From: Bosea sp. OAE506
GTDB lineage: Bacteria > Pseudomonadota > Alphaproteobacteria > Rhizobiales > Beijerinckiaceae
NCBI RefSeq assembly: GCF_040546595.1
Contig: NZ_JBEPOB010000001.1
Coordinates: forward strand, 4,527,001 to 4,591,000
Direction of reading: 5' to 3'
Length of the DNA: 64,000 nt
Under the pieces are notes generated by a model. That model was not told the DNA's origin. It worked only from the letters and a program-made list of their open reading frames with translations, and did not search any database. Below, piece after piece: positions 55,366-64,000 of this stretch (its first letter is position 1; each line of letters opens with the position of its first letter). Made by a program: the position numbers and the translations under genes.

Positions 55366-56619
55366 TCAGCTCTTCTTGGCGCGCCGGAACACGCCGACGA
55401 GCTCGATATGGGCGGAATAGCGGAACTGGTCGACCGGCGTCACACCGTCCAGCGCATATCCGCCCGCGATCAGGATCGCGGCGTCGCGCGCGAAGCTCCC
55501 CGCGTCGCAGGACACGTAGATCACGGTCGGGGTCTTCGCCGCCGCCAGCCGCCGCGCCTGGGCCTCGGCGCCGGCGCGCGGCGGGTCGAGGATGACGGCG
55601 TCGAAGCCGTTCAGTTCGTGCTCCAGCAGCGGGCGCCGGAAGAGATCGCGCACATCGCTGGCGATCGGCTTCAGCGCTTGCGTCGTGCTGGCGGCGCGCG
55701 TCAGGGCCAAAATGGCGGCCTTGTCGCTCTCGACGGCCAGCACCTGCGCGCGCTCGGCGAGGCGAAACGAGATCGGCCCGCAACCGGCGAAGAGATCGGC
55801 AACGCGCTTGGCCTTGGCAGGCAATGCAGCAAGCACCAGCGCGCCGATGGCCTCCTCACCCGCAACCGTCGCCTGGAGGAAGCCGCCGGGCGCGGGTGCG
55901 ACCATCGCCTTGCCCATGCGCTGCTGCGGCGGGCGGCGCTCGACGACGATCTCGCCATGCATCGAGAGACGCGCCAGATCGAGCCGCTCGGCCGCCTCGG
56001 TCAGGGACAGCCTGAGCTTCTCGCCAGCCGGGCCGTGGCCGCGAATGTCGATGTCGAGCCCGGCCTCGGAGGCCGTGACCTGGATGTCGAGCGGCTTGTT
56101 GGACCCGCCGAGCCGGTTGGCGACGAGCTGGGCGGCGGCCGGTGCGCGGGCCAGCCCCGGCGCCAGCACCGGGCAGGCCGGCACGGCGACCAGATCATGG
56201 CTGCGCGCGACCATGAAGCCGACGAGCATGCCGGGGCCCTCGCGCCGGGCGTGGAAGGTGACGCGGCGGCGGCCGGCGCCATGCGCGTCGACGATCTCCG
56301 CGATGGGCGCTGCGATGCCCGCCCGCTCCAGCGTGGTCTCGACCTGCCGCCGCTTCCATTCGCGGTAAACGCTTTCCGACATGTGCTGCGCGGCGCAACC
56401 GCCGCAGCGGGTGAAGAGCGGGCAGATCGGTGCGATGCGCGATTCGGCGGGTGTGATGATCTCGACCAGCTGGGCGCGCTCGCCATCGCGCACCGCACGC
56501 ACCGTCTCGCCGGGCAGCGCATAGGGCACGAAGACATCGCCCGTCGGCGTCTGCGCGATGCCGTCGCCGCGCAGGCCGAGGCGGCCGACGGAGAGAATCT
56601 CGTTCATCGCGAGCGTCAT
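55366..56619 (-). CDS. RumA/TrmA-like class I SAM-dependent RNA m5U methyltransferase
   Basis: RNA uracil-5 methyltransferase family, 417 residues. A TRAM-like N-terminus (VGRLGLRGDGIAQTPTGDVFVPYALPGETV) is followed by an iron-sulfur site: Cys66, Cys72 and Cys75 in CPLFTRCGGCAAQH, and Cys149 in VPACPVLAP. The SAM domain has VADLFAGCGPISFRLAERAQVLAVE, the catalytic-loop FDAVILDPPRAGAEAQ and the nucleophile Cys in VIYVSCDAGSFARD. Start ATG 56619 or 56607; upstream in-frame sequence is antisense to the cysteine synthase gene. In related genomes this gene belongs to the xseB-dxs-tlyA neighbourhood, which supports its housekeeping role. It is divergent from cysK. Confidence 0.93.
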   Translation of the reverse strand: MTLAMNEILSVGRLGLRGDGIAQTPTGDVFVPYALPGETVRAVRDGERAQLVEIITPAESRIAPICPLFTRCGGCAAQHMSESVYREWKRRQVETTLERAGIAAPIAEIVDAHGAGRRRVTFHARREGPGMLVGFMVARSHDLVAVPACPVLAPGLARAPAAAQLVANRLGGSNKPLDIQVTASEAGLDIDIRGHGPAGEKLRLSLTEAAERLDLARLSMHGEIVVERRPPQQRMGKAMVAPAPGGFLQATVAGEEAIGALVLAALPAKAKRVADLFAGCGPISFRLAERAQVLAVESDKAAILALTRAASTTQALKPIASDVRDLFRRPLLEHELNGFDAVILDPPRAGAEAQARRLAAAKTPTVIYVSCDAGSFARDAAILIAGGYALDGVTPVDQFRYSAHIELVGVFRRAKKS

Positions 56620-56751
56620 CGGGGGCAAAATCGTCTCCGGCGCCGGCCATCGCCGATCGCCCTGTTTCGTTCGGGGGCCGAGCGGCGCGAGGCTGGTGAC
56701 CCGTCCGCCGCTTTCGCCTATCAGGTTGGGAGCAAACAGGGAAATCCGGAT

Positions 56752-57798
56752 ATGGCGAGCCGCGACGGCGTCATCGAAGCGATCGGCAACACGCCTCTCA
56801 TCAAGCTGAAGCGGGCCTCGGAGCAGACGGGCTGCACCATCCTCGGCAAGGCCGAGTTCATGAACCCCGGCCAGTCGGTCAAGGACCGCGCTGCGCTCGC
56901 CATCATCCGCGACGCCGAGGCGAAGGGGCAGCTGCGGCCGGGCGGCGTCATCGTCGAGGGCACGGCCGGCAACACCGGCATCGGCATCGCGCTCGTCGGC
57001 AATGCGCTGGGCTATCGCTCCGTGATCGTGATCCCGGAGACGCAGAGCCAGGAGAAGAAGGACATGCTGCGGCTGGCCGGGGCGACGCTGGTCGAGGTGC
57101 CGGCCGTCGGCTACGTCAACCCGAACAACTATGTGAAGGTCTCGGGCCGGCTTGCCGCAGAGCTGGCGAAGACCGAGCCCAACGGCGCGATATGGGCCAA
57201 CCAGTTCGACAACACCGCCAACCGCCAGGGCCATGTCGAGACGACCGGCCCCGAGATCTGGGCGCAGACCGACGGAAAGGTCGACGGCTTCATCTGCGCG
57301 GTCGGCACCGGCGGCACGCTGGCGGGCACCGGCATCGCGCTGAAGCGCTTCAACCCGAAGATCACCATCGGGCTGGCCGATCCGATGGGCGCGGCGCTGC
57401 ATTCCTTCTACACGACCGGCGAGCTCAAGTCCGAGGGCTCCTCGATCACCGAGGGCATCGGCCAGGGCCGCATCACCGCCAATCTGGTCGACGCGCCGAT
57501 CGACGTCTCCTTCCAGATCCCGGATTCGGAGGCGATCCCGATCGTCTTCGATCTGCTCGAGCATGAGGGGCTGTGCCTGGGCGGCTCGTCGGGCGTCAAT
57601 GTCGCGGGCGCGATCCGGCTCGCCCGGCAGCTCGGCCCCGGCCACACCATCGTGACGATCCTCTGCGACTACGGCACGCGCTATCAGTCCAAGCTGTTCA
57701 ACCCCGCGTTCCTGCGCTCAAAGGGCCTGCCCGTGCCGGGCTGGCTGGAGCGGGATGCCGGCGCGTTGAAGGAGACGGTCGCGCGCGTGATGGGCTGA
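56752..57798 (+). CDS. Cysteine synthase A-type PLP enzyme
   Basis: O-acetylserine sulfhydrylase-like enzyme of 348 residues, fold-type II. The PLP lysine is Lys44 in NPGQSVKDRAAL. EGTAGNTGIGIALVGNALGY is the phosphate/substrate loop (TSGNTG in E. coli CysK, here TAGNTG), and CAVGTGGTLAGTGIALKRFNP binds the PLP phosphate. SSITEGIGQGRITANL and CLGGSSGVNVAGAIRLA complete it. Extra length relative to CysK (about 320) lies in the middle and C-terminus and resembles the rhizobial cysteine synthase A subgroup. Start ATG 56752. A MOSC-domain gene follows 6 bases after the stop, so they are co-transcribed. Confidence 0.94.
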   Translation: MASRDGVIEAIGNTPLIKLKRASEQTGCTILGKAEFMNPGQSVKDRAALAIIRDAEAKGQLRPGGVIVEGTAGNTGIGIALVGNALGYRSVIVIPETQSQEKKDMLRLAGATLVEVPAVGYVNPNNYVKVSGRLAAELAKTEPNGAIWANQFDNTANRQGHVETTGPEIWAQTDGKVDGFICAVGTGGTLAGTGIALKRFNPKITIGLADPMGAALHSFYTTGELKSEGSSITEGIGQGRITANLVDAPIDVSFQIPDSEAIPIVFDLLEHEGLCLGGSSGVNVAGAIRLARQLGPGHTIVTILCDYGTRYQSKLFNPAFLRSKGLPVPGWLERDAGALKETVARVMG

Positions 57799-57804
57799 CC
57801 GGCG

Positions 57805-58308
57805 ATGCCGCTCGACCCCGCTTCCCCGCTCGCGCGGCTGATCGACGCGCCGCTGCGGCCCGGGCGTGTCGTCTGGATCGGCCTGCGCCCGGCGCGGCGG
57901 GCACCGATGGTCGCCGTCGAAACGGCGACGCTCGACGCCAGCGAAGGGCTCATCGGCGACCATTACAGCAGCCGCACCGGCGGCGCCCGCCACGTCACGC
58001 TGATCCAGGCCGAGCATCTGGACGCGATCGCCTCGTATCTTGGCCGTGACGGGCTCAGTCCCGATCTGCTCCGGCGCAACAGTGTGGTCGCGGGAATCAA
58101 CCTCGCCGCCCTCAAGGGTCGGCGTTTCAGGCTCGGCTCCGCGCTGCTGGAGGCGACCGGGGAATGCCATCCCTGCTCGCGAATGGAGGAGATCCTTGGC
58201 GTGGGCGGCTACAACTCCGTGCGCGGCCATGGCGGGATCACGGCGCGGGTGGTCGAGGGCGGCGGCGTCGGGATCGGAGATGCACTGGAGCGCCTGCCCA
58301 CGCCGTGA
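57805..58308 (+). CDS. MOSC domain protein
   Basis: Protein of 167 residues made up of one MOSC (MoCo sulfurase C-terminal) domain. VVWIGLRPARRAPMVAVETATLDASEGLIGDHY, ARHVTLIQAEHLDAIA and the cysteine motif GECHPCSRME (Cys121 and Cys124) are visible; a conserved cysteine at this place is thought to carry sulfur. RGHGGITARVVEGGGVGIGD closes the fold. Start ATG 57805, 6 bases after the cysteine synthase stop, which ties it to sulfur metabolism, perhaps sulfur transfer or molybdenum-cofactor binding. The substrate is unknown. Confidence 0.92.
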   Translation: MPLDPASPLARLIDAPLRPGRVVWIGLRPARRAPMVAVETATLDASEGLIGDHYSSRTGGARHVTLIQAEHLDAIASYLGRDGLSPDLLRRNSVVAGINLAALKGRRFRLGSALLEATGECHPCSRMEEILGVGGYNSVRGHGGITARVVEGGGVGIGDALERLPTP

Positions 58309-58422
58309 GATCGGCTCGACAAGCCCGAGATCGGCGCGATCGGATTAACTCAAAATGCGCTCTTCTGCCCTAAGGTCATGCTTTGGCCGCATCAGGGTTG
58401 CGGCGGTTCGGGTCCACCGCCC

Positions 58423-60396
58423 ATGCGCATCGTCCGCTATGCCGATTTCCGCATCAGCAAGAAGCTGCTCTGCCTGCTGATGCTCGTTGCGGTGCCCTTC
58501 GGCCTAATGACCTATGCCTATCTCGACCAGGCCAAGAAGGACATCAACTTCGCCAGCCGGGAGCTCGACGGGGTCCGCTATCTACAGACGCTGACGCCGC
58601 TGATCGGCGAGCTGTCGCGCCGGTCGGCTTCGCTTCCAGCAGAGAGGATCGCGGCGGTCGAGGCCGGTCGCGCGGCCTTCGACGAGGTCTTCGGCTCGGG
58701 CGACGCCGTCACCGCCTTCCTGCGCGCCGCGGTCCGCCCGGATCCGGTGCAGGCGATGGAGCAGGCCCAGAGCGCGCTGGTGAAGATCGCCGACGGCTCC
58801 TACCTGACGCTCGATCCCAAGCTCGACAGCTATTACCTCATGAGCGTCGCAACCGTGCTGCTACCCGAGTTCGCGACGTCCGCCGCCCTGCTGCGCCGGG
58901 CGCTGGATCCCTTCCGGGCCGGGTTCGGCTCGCGTGGCGATGTCGCGGTTCTGGTGTCGGCCGAGAGCCGCTTCGCCCGCTCGCGCGACGCCGTGCAGAA
59001 TGCGATCGCCTCTGCCGTCGAAGGCAATGCCGGCGGCGGGCTTCAGGCGCAGATCGGCGATGCGGCGCTGGCCCTGCTCAAGGGCGCCCATACGGTGACG
59101 CGGGCGATGCAGGCGATCATCGTCGAGATGGACAGCGCCCCGATGGTGCGGCTCGTCGCCGAAGCCGAGGCCGCCCTCGACGCAGAGGCCGACACGATTC
59201 CCAAGCTGTCGCGCGTGGTCGAGACGAGCCTCGCCGCGCTGCTCGCCGACCGGATCGCGTTCCATCGCAGCGAGATCGCGATGAAGCTCGGTCTCCAGCT
59301 CACCTTCTTCATCGTCATCATCTTCTTCACGGTCGCGGCGGCGCGCAGTCTCACGATGCCCCTCGTGGCGCTCTCGAGCGAGGTGGCGCGCGTTTCCGCC
59401 GGCCAGCGCGAGACTGCCATCAGCGGCTGCGACCGCTCGGACGAGATCGGCGACATCGCCCGCGCGATCGAGGATTTCCGCCGCCAGCTCATCGCAGCCG
59501 ACGCCGCCCGGCTGGAGATGGATGCGATCGAGGGCCGTAATGCGCAGGAGCGCGAACGGCTGCTGCACAATGTAGCGAACCGCTTCCAGGCGGCCGCCGG
59601 CGACATCGTCGCCAGCGTCGCGGCCGCATCAATGCAGCTCGAGGCGGCCGCCGACGACATGTCCTCGACCGCCGGCCGCGCCCAGAACCGCTCCGAGCTG
59701 GTCGGCGTCGCGGCGCGGGAGGCCTCGACCCATGTCAGCTCGATGGCGGTCGCCGCCGAGGAGATCGCCGTCGCCGTCAGCGAGATCAACCGCCAGCTCG
59801 ACGATTCGAGCCGCTTCGCACGGGATGCGGTGGATCACGCCCGCCGCACCGATGGACGCATGGCGTCCCTGTCGAGCGCGGCGGAGCGGATCGGGTCGGT
59901 GCTGGGCGTCATCACCGACATCGCGCAGCAGACGAACCTTCTGGCCCTGAATGCGACGATCGAGGCCGCACGGGCGGGCGAGGCCGGGCGCGGCTTCGCC
60001 GTGGTTGCGGCCGAGGTGAAGGCGCTGGCGGCGCAGACCGCGAGCGCCACCCACGACATCGCCAAGCTCGTCGGCGACATGCAGGACGCCGCCCGCAGCT
60101 CGGTCGAGTCGATCGGCGAGGTCAGCAGCACGATCGAGAAGATGTCGGACATCTCGACGGCGATGGCGGCCGCCTTCGTCGAGCAGACGGTGATCATCCA
60201 GGAGATCTCGAGCAATGCGCAGCGCACCGCGCATCTGACGGTCGAGGTCGCCCATACCATCGGCGAAGTCAGCGGCGGGGCGAAGCTCACGACGGAGGCC
60301 GCCGCCCAGGTGAACCTCTCGGCGCGCCAGCTCACCGAGCAGAGCCAGCGGCTCGCCCGCGAGGTCGAGAAGCTGATGGCGACGCTCGCCGCCTGA
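58423..60396 (+). CDS. Methyl-accepting chemotaxis protein
   Basis: Transmembrane chemoreceptor of 657 residues. Helix 1 about 13-33 ([22 protein letters not shown]); long periplasmic all-helical sensor about 34-286, double-bundle sized and without Cache motifs; helix 2 about 289-306; HAMP about 307-362; signalling domain about 385-655 with tip [47 protein letters not shown] (about 497-546). No C-terminal docking pentapeptide, unlike the receptor at 5675-7663. Start ATG 58423; an in-frame ATG at 58378 preceded by TAAGG is also possible. Ligand unknown. Confidence 0.93.
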   Translation: MRIVRYADFRISKKLLCLLMLVAVPFGLMTYAYLDQAKKDINFASRELDGVRYLQTLTPLIGELSRRSASLPAERIAAVEAGRAAFDEVFGSGDAVTAFLRAAVRPDPVQAMEQAQSALVKIADGSYLTLDPKLDSYYLMSVATVLLPEFATSAALLRRALDPFRAGFGSRGDVAVLVSAESRFARSRDAVQNAIASAVEGNAGGGLQAQIGDAALALLKGAHTVTRAMQAIIVEMDSAPMVRLVAEAEAALDAEADTIPKLSRVVETSLAALLADRIAFHRSEIAMKLGLQLTFFIVIIFFTVAAARSLTMPLVALSSEVARVSAGQRETAISGCDRSDEIGDIARAIEDFRRQLIAADAARLEMDAIEGRNAQERERLLHNVANRFQAAAGDIVASVAAASMQLEAAADDMSSTAGRAQNRSELVGVAAREASTHVSSMAVAAEEIAVAVSEINRQLDDSSRFARDAVDHARRTDGRMASLSSAAERIGSVLGVITDIAQQTNLLALNATIEAARAGEAGRGFAVVAAEVKALAAQTASATHDIAKLVGDMQDAARSSVESIGEVSSTIEKMSDISTAMAAAFVEQTVIIQEISSNAQRTAHLTVEVAHTIGEVSGGAKLTTEAAAQVNLSARQLTEQSQRLAREVEKLMATLAA

Positions 60397-60407
60397 CGGC
60401 CGTCCGA

Positions 60408-61337
60408 TCAGCGGTGGTACAGCCGCCCCGGAAGGGCCAGCCGCTCGGGGCCGGCCGGCGGCGCGAAGATCGACACCGCCTTCGGATGGACCTTGAACAA
60501 AGCCGGCGTCGCCGTGACGATCTCGCCATCGGCGTTGATGGGCATCGGCTTGCGGGTCTTGATGGTGAACTCGGTGCATTTTGCAGTGCGCACCTCCTGC
60601 CAGGCGCCGTGTGTGCCCGAGCGGAAGGAGCGCAGCATCAGCGCCAGCTTCCAGACGTTGCCGAGTTCCAGGCTGTAGAGATCGAGCGAGCCGTCATCGA
60701 TCTCGGCGTCCTGCTCGACGACATTGCCCCCGCCATAATGGCGGCCGTTGCCGATCGCGATCTGGAAGGTCTCGACCTGGGTCGCCCGCCCCTTCTCGAT
60801 GATGGTGGCGGCGAAGGTCGAGGCCTTGGTCAGCACCTTGAGGGCGGCGAGCGCGTAGCCCACGCGTCCGAAGCGCTTCTTCAGCGCGGGGTCGAGCCCC
60901 TGGGCGAGGTCGCTGCTCAGCCCGATGCTGGCGACATTGAAGAAGGCGTGGCCGTTGACGGTGCCGACATCGACAAGGCGCGTCAGGCCCGCCGCGATGA
61001 CGCCCGCCGCCTCGGCGGGATCGAGCGGCAGATCGAGCGTGCGGGCGAGGTCATTGGCGGTGCCCATCGGGATGATGCCGAGCGGCAGACCGCTCTCCAT
61101 CGCGGCCAGCGCCGAGGAGGAGACCGAACCGTCGCCGCCGCAGACGACGACGAGATCCGCCGTGTCGCGCAGCCGAACGATGTCGCGGGCGATCTCGGGC
61201 AGATGTTCGAAGGTCTCGACGGTGGTCGTGATGCCACCGTCGTCCAGTCGCTGCAGCACGGCGTCGATCGACTCTCCGCCGCGCCGCGACTTCGGATTGC
61301 GGAGCAGAAGGGCTCGCCGTTTCGTGGTTTCCGTCAT
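60408..61337 (-). CDS. Diacylglycerol/lipid kinase family protein (YegS-like)
   Basis: Lipid kinase of 309 residues. DAGK catalytic domain: RRALLLRNPKSRRG (nucleotide loop), VVVCGGDGSVSSSALAAM with GGDGS at 67-71, and PLGIIPMGTANDLARTLDLP. The C-terminal beta-sandwich has AFFNVASIGLSSDLAQ, IGNGRHYGGGNVVEQDAEIDDGSLDLY and PMPINADGEIVTATP. The family phosphorylates diacylglycerol, phosphatidylglycerol or related lipids; the true substrate is unknown. Start ATG 61337 (MTETTKRR); the frame upstream reads through a non-coding, repeat-free region and the mini-gene. It converges with the chemoreceptor gene, 11 bases away. Confidence 0.93.
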   Translation of the reverse strand: MTETTKRRALLLRNPKSRRGGESIDAVLQRLDDGGITTTVETFEHLPEIARDIVRLRDTADLVVVCGGDGSVSSSALAAMESGLPLGIIPMGTANDLARTLDLPLDPAEAAGVIAAGLTRLVDVGTVNGHAFFNVASIGLSSDLAQGLDPALKKRFGRVGYALAALKVLTKASTFAATIIEKGRATQVETFQIAIGNGRHYGGGNVVEQDAEIDDGSLDLYSLELGNVWKLALMLRSFRSGTHGAWQEVRTAKCTEFTIKTRKPMPINADGEIVTATPALFKVHPKAVSIFAPPAGPERLALPGRLYHR

Positions 61338-61473
61338 GGCCTGCGCCGGTTCCCTCTTGGCCGATACCGGCCGGGTCACGGAAGTGGGCGGGCCTTTGCG
61401 GCTTTTCAACCGCGGCCGCTCGACGGGCGCGGCGCGGCACCTGCCGCGCCGGGCCCTGTTGCGGCGGCCCGCG

Positions 61474-61617
61474 TCAGTTGGGCGGGCTCCAGAAGCCGGC
61501 CTGGTAGTCGCGGTTCGAGACCGCAGTGGTCTCGTCGGTCTCCATGGCTTCTGTTTGCGGTTCGGGACGGTCGCACTCGTCCTGGGGCAGGGTGTCGCCC
61601 TCATGCCGTTCCAGCAT
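61474..61617 (-). CDS. 47-residue acidic small protein, unknown
   Basis: Short frame with an excellent ribosome site (AAAGGAG, 5 bases before ATG 61617). It encodes MLERHEGDTLPQDECDRPEP and ends SNRDYQAGFWSPPN: acidic, Glu/Thr-rich, one cysteine, no membrane segment or signal. I do not recognise the family. The otherwise empty 403-base region 61338-61740 between the lipid kinase and the SLC13 transporter contains only this frame. The flanking part 61400-61470 is a G/C-rich stretch that could form hairpins. The translation signal makes it likely to be a real gene. Confidence 0.6.
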   Translation of the reverse strand: MLERHEGDTLPQDECDRPEPQTEAMETDETTAVSNRDYQAGFWSPPN

Positions 61618-61740
61618 CGTCGCTCCTTTCGTCGGTTGGGAGAGGTTGCGGTGGCCGCACTGGGATAGGCCGAAATGCTGCAACGCACAAGAAGCTGAGA
61701 GGTTTCATGCCGCAACGCGAAAGACGCTCGGAAAGCGGTG

Positions 61741-63525
61741 TCAGCCCGCCCGCAACGGCCAGACGATCAGGATCATCGGGACCGCCACCACGAGGACGAT
61801 CAGCGACAGCGGCGCGCCCAGCCGCGGGTAGTCGCTGAACTTGTAGCCGCCCGGGCCCATCACCAGCGTGTTGCACTGGTGGCCGATCGGCGTGAGGAAA
61901 TCGCAGGCCGCCCCGATCGCCACCGCCATCAAGAAGGCATCTGGGTTGTAGCCCAGCTTGGCGGCAAAGCCGGCGCCGATCGGCGCCATCACCAGCACGG
62001 TCGCGGCATTGTTGAGAAAGGGCGTCACCGCCATCGCGGCGGCCAGGATCAGCGCGACGGAGCCCCAGCCCGGCAGGCCCGCGCCGATCTGCGCCAGCCA
62101 GCCAGCGAAGACGTCGGTGGCCCCGGTCGAGCGCAGCGTGTCGCTGACCGGGATCAGCGCCGCCAGCATCAGCAGGATCGGCGCGTCGATGCTGCCATAA
62201 GCCTCGCGCAGCGGCAGGCAGCGCAGCGCGATCAGCAGGACCGCGGCGGCGAAGAAGGTCAGCGGCACGGGGGCGAGGCCGAAGGCGAGCGTGACCACGG
62301 CCGCCAGCACGATCGACACCGTCAGCACCGCCTTGCGGGTCGAGCCCAGCGAGACGACCCGGTCGGCGAGCGGCAGCAGGCCGAGCTCCATCAGCTTTTC
62401 CGGAAGCTGCTTCTCGTCGCCCTGGATGACGACGATGTCGCCGGCCCGCAGGCGGATGTCGCGCAGACGCTGCGTGAAGCGCTCGCCCGCGCGGCTGATC
62501 GCGATCATGTTGACGCCGAAGCGGGCGTGAAGGCCGATATCGCCGGCGGACTGGCCAATCAGCACCGAATTGGGACCGATGATCGCCTCGCTGACCTGGT
62601 CGGGATCGAGCGCGTCCTCCTTCTCGATCGGCCGGTGCTGGCCGTCGAGGTCGAGGCCGCCCTCGGCGACGACGCGTTCCAGCACAGCCGCGTCGCCGCG
62701 CAGGAGAAGCGTGTCGCCGCTTTTGAGGCTGGCATCCGGCAGCGGCGCCTGCAGGCGCCGCTCGTCGCGCAGGATGGCGACGATCTGGAGGTCGCCCCCG
62801 CCTAAAGCCTTGAGGTCCGCGACTGTCCGGCCCGCGAGCGCGGAGGCCTGCCCGATCCTGGCCTCGGTCACGTAATCCTTGATGTCGATCGCCTGGTCGA
62901 GCGAGACCGCGCCGCGTCGGTCCTGCGGCAGCAGGCGATAGCCGAGGGCGAGGAAAGCGCAGCCGGCGAGCGCGACGACGATGCCGACGGGGGTGAAATC
63001 GAACATCGAGAACGGCTGGCCGCCGAGCTCGGCGCGCACGCGCGCGACGATGACATTGGGCGAGGTGCCGACCAGCGTGACGATGCCGCCGAGCAGTGAG
63101 GCGAACGCCATCGGCATCAGGAAGACCGAAGGGGACCTGCCGCCCTTGCGGGCGAGCTGATAGGCGATGGGCAGCATCATCGCGAGCGCGCCGATGTTCT
63201 TGATGATCGCCGAAAGGACCGCGACCGAGAGCACCAGCAGCACGACCTGCGCCTGCGTCGATCCCAGGGCCGGCATGACGCGCGAGAGGCCACGCTCGAT
63301 CACGCGCGAACGGGACACCGCGGCGCTGAGAACGAGCGCGCTGCCGACGATGATGACGATGTCGTCGGAGAAACCCTTGAAGGCCTCGCCGGCCGGGATG
63401 ATGCCGATGGCGACGCCCGCCAGCAGCGCCAGCATGGCGACGATGTCATAACGCAGCCGCCCCCAGAGGAAGGCAGCCATCATCACCGCCACGAGCGAGA
63501 CGGAAAGCAGTTGGGGGGTCGTCAT
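61741..63525 (-). CDS. SLC13/DASS-family transporter with two RCK-C (TrkA-C) domains
   Basis: Inner-membrane carrier of 594 residues. The membrane part has an N-terminal half (about 1-190, with VLSAIIKNIGALAMMLPIAYQLAR and GTSPNVIVARVRAELGG) and a C-terminal half (about 395-594, with VTPFLNNAATVLVMAPIGAGFA and FLTPIGHQCNTLVMGPGGYKFSDY). The paired SNT/NNA-type motifs (KNIGA, GTSPN, NNAAT, HQCNT) belong to the divalent-anion symporters. Between the halves, about 210-370, lie two TrkA-C/RCK-C ligand domains. Such proteins carry sulfate, dicarboxylates or possibly other anions with Na+. The start is ATG 63525; TTG 63531 is less likely. Confidence 0.93.
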   Translation of the reverse strand: MTTPQLLSVSLVAVMMAAFLWGRLRYDIVAMLALLAGVAIGIIPAGEAFKGFSDDIVIIVGSALVLSAAVSRSRVIERGLSRVMPALGSTQAQVVLLVLSVAVLSAIIKNIGALAMMLPIAYQLARKGGRSPSVFLMPMAFASLLGGIVTLVGTSPNVIVARVRAELGGQPFSMFDFTPVGIVVALAGCAFLALGYRLLPQDRRGAVSLDQAIDIKDYVTEARIGQASALAGRTVADLKALGGGDLQIVAILRDERRLQAPLPDASLKSGDTLLLRGDAAVLERVVAEGGLDLDGQHRPIEKEDALDPDQVSEAIIGPNSVLIGQSAGDIGLHARFGVNMIAISRAGERFTQRLRDIRLRAGDIVVIQGDEKQLPEKLMELGLLPLADRVVSLGSTRKAVLTVSIVLAAVVTLAFGLAPVPLTFFAAAVLLIALRCLPLREAYGSIDAPILLMLAALIPVSDTLRSTGATDVFAGWLAQIGAGLPGWGSVALILAAAMAVTPFLNNAATVLVMAPIGAGFAAKLGYNPDAFLMAVAIGAACDFLTPIGHQCNTLVMGPGGYKFSDYPRLGAPLSLIVLVVAVPMILIVWPLRAG

Positions 63526-63626
63526 CGGCAATCGCCCGCATCATCCCGCGCCGCGGGAGACCGCGCCGGCATTCATCCGCCCATCGGCTCAGCCGGAAAC
63601 CGGTCAGCCGTTTCCGTGCCGATGCG

Positions 63627-64000
63627 CTAAAGCCACTTCTTCCAGCGGAAGAACATGTAGGGCAGCACGGCGAAGAGGATCATCAGCCCGATCGCCATGG
63701 GGTAGCCCCACTGCCACTCCAACTCCGGCATGGTCTTGAAGTTCATGCCGTAGATCGACGCGATCAGCGTTGGTGGCATCAGCGCCACAGAGACGACCGA
63801 GAACAGCTTGATGATCTTGTTCTGCTCGATCGAGACGAGGCCCAGCGTCGCGTCGAGCATGAACTGCAGCTTGTTGGAGAGGAAGGTGGCGTGTTCCTCG
63901 ATGGCCTGCACGTCGCGGACGGCGGCGCGCCATTCGGCCGAGAAGCCGGTCTGCGCCTTCTTCGGTCTCGTATAGTTGGCCGAGAGGAAGAGCAGGACGC
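63627..64000 (-). CDS. corA: CorA-family magnesium/divalent cation channel, partial
   Basis: C-terminal part (about 124 residues) of CorA; the N-terminal cytoplasmic funnel lies beyond the right window edge. The visible part reads VLLFLSANYTRPKKAQTGFSAEW..., the long stalk helix VQAIEEHATFLSNKLQFMLDATLGLVSIEQNKIIK, then helix 1 LFSVVSVALMPPTLIASIYGMNF with the selectivity motif GMN. A short acidic loop (KTMPELEWQWGYP) and helix 2 follow, ending FFRWKKWL. The loop matches the usual MPEL sequence. An internal in-frame GTG at 63911 is not a start. The gene precedes the SLC13 gene on the same strand by about 100 bases. Confidence 0.95.
   Translation of the reverse strand, partial: VLLFLSANYTRPKKAQTGFSAEWRAAVRDVQAIEEHATFLSNKLQFMLDATLGLVSIEQNKIIKLFSVVSVALMPPTLIASIYGMNFKTMPELEWQWGYPMAIGLMILFAVLPYMFFRWKKWL

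Overview
This window looks like chromosomal DNA of a free-living alphaproteobacterium, most likely in the Hyphomicrobiales (a Bosea- or Methylobacterium-like genome). The reasons are: G+C of roughly two thirds; long spurious antisense reading frames; a hisS-hisZ-hisG order; a groESL operon with both a CIRCE operator and an RpoH-type promoter; many peptide-type ABC binding proteins; paired L,D-transpeptidases; and palindromic intergenic repeats typical of that order. The genus is inference. No rRNA, tRNA, CRISPR, prophage or insertion sequence was recognised.

Layout. 0-5.5 kb (minus): a peptide-type ABC permease (cut by the window edge), its Tat-exported binding protein, an amidase and an M20 zinc hydrolase that carries a frameshift. 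5.6-10.8 kb: a Cache-type chemoreceptor, then two YkuD L,D-transpeptidases on either side of a DUF2076 protein. 10.9-15.6 kb: a flippase, a short BLUF blue-light receptor, a coupled GNAT/EamA pair, and a MarR-thioesterase pair with a palindromic operator. 15.6-18 kb: groES-groEL, with an in-frame duplicate of the GroEL tail after the stop codon. 18-22.6 kb: a HAMP-PAS-PAS membrane protein without an output domain, a YddA/SbmA-type ABC exporter and a META-domain protein. 22.9-26.8 kb: hisS-hisZ-hisG, with a low-G+C patch inside hisS.

27-33.7 kb: the glycolate oxidase operon glcD-glcE-glcF, split by a small GIY-YIG gene that sits between direct copies of a palindromic repeat, and divergent from a LysR regulator followed by an SMP-30 lactonase. 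33.8-43.9 kb: an orphan peptide-type binding protein, an AbrB-family membrane protein, an aminotransferase, mscL, a transporter-fused hybrid histidine kinase, a hotdog thioesterase, a tyrosine phosphatase and an Lrp regulator. 44-56.6 kb: housekeeping genes xseB, dxs, tlyA and a RumA-like RNA methyltransferase, interleaved with pirin, an MFS transporter, a second amidase/binding-protein operon, an HMCES/YedK protein and an FAD-linked hydroxyacid dehydrogenase. 56.7-64 kb: cysteine synthase with a MOSC protein, a second chemoreceptor, a lipid kinase, a 47-residue mini-gene, an SLC13 transporter with RCK-C domains, and a CorA channel cut by the right edge.

Functionally the window combines uptake and hydrolysis of small amide or peptide compounds, glycolate oxidation, wall cross-linking, protein folding, and sensing (two chemoreceptors, BLUF, PAS proteins, a hybrid kinase). 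No large unknown gene cassette is obvious. The most unusual points are the repeat-flanked GIY-YIG gene inside the glc operon, the GroEL tail duplicate, the mosaic patch in hisS, the output-less PAS sensor, and the tandem palindromes before the AbrB gene. All function statements come from reading the translations; no database search was run.
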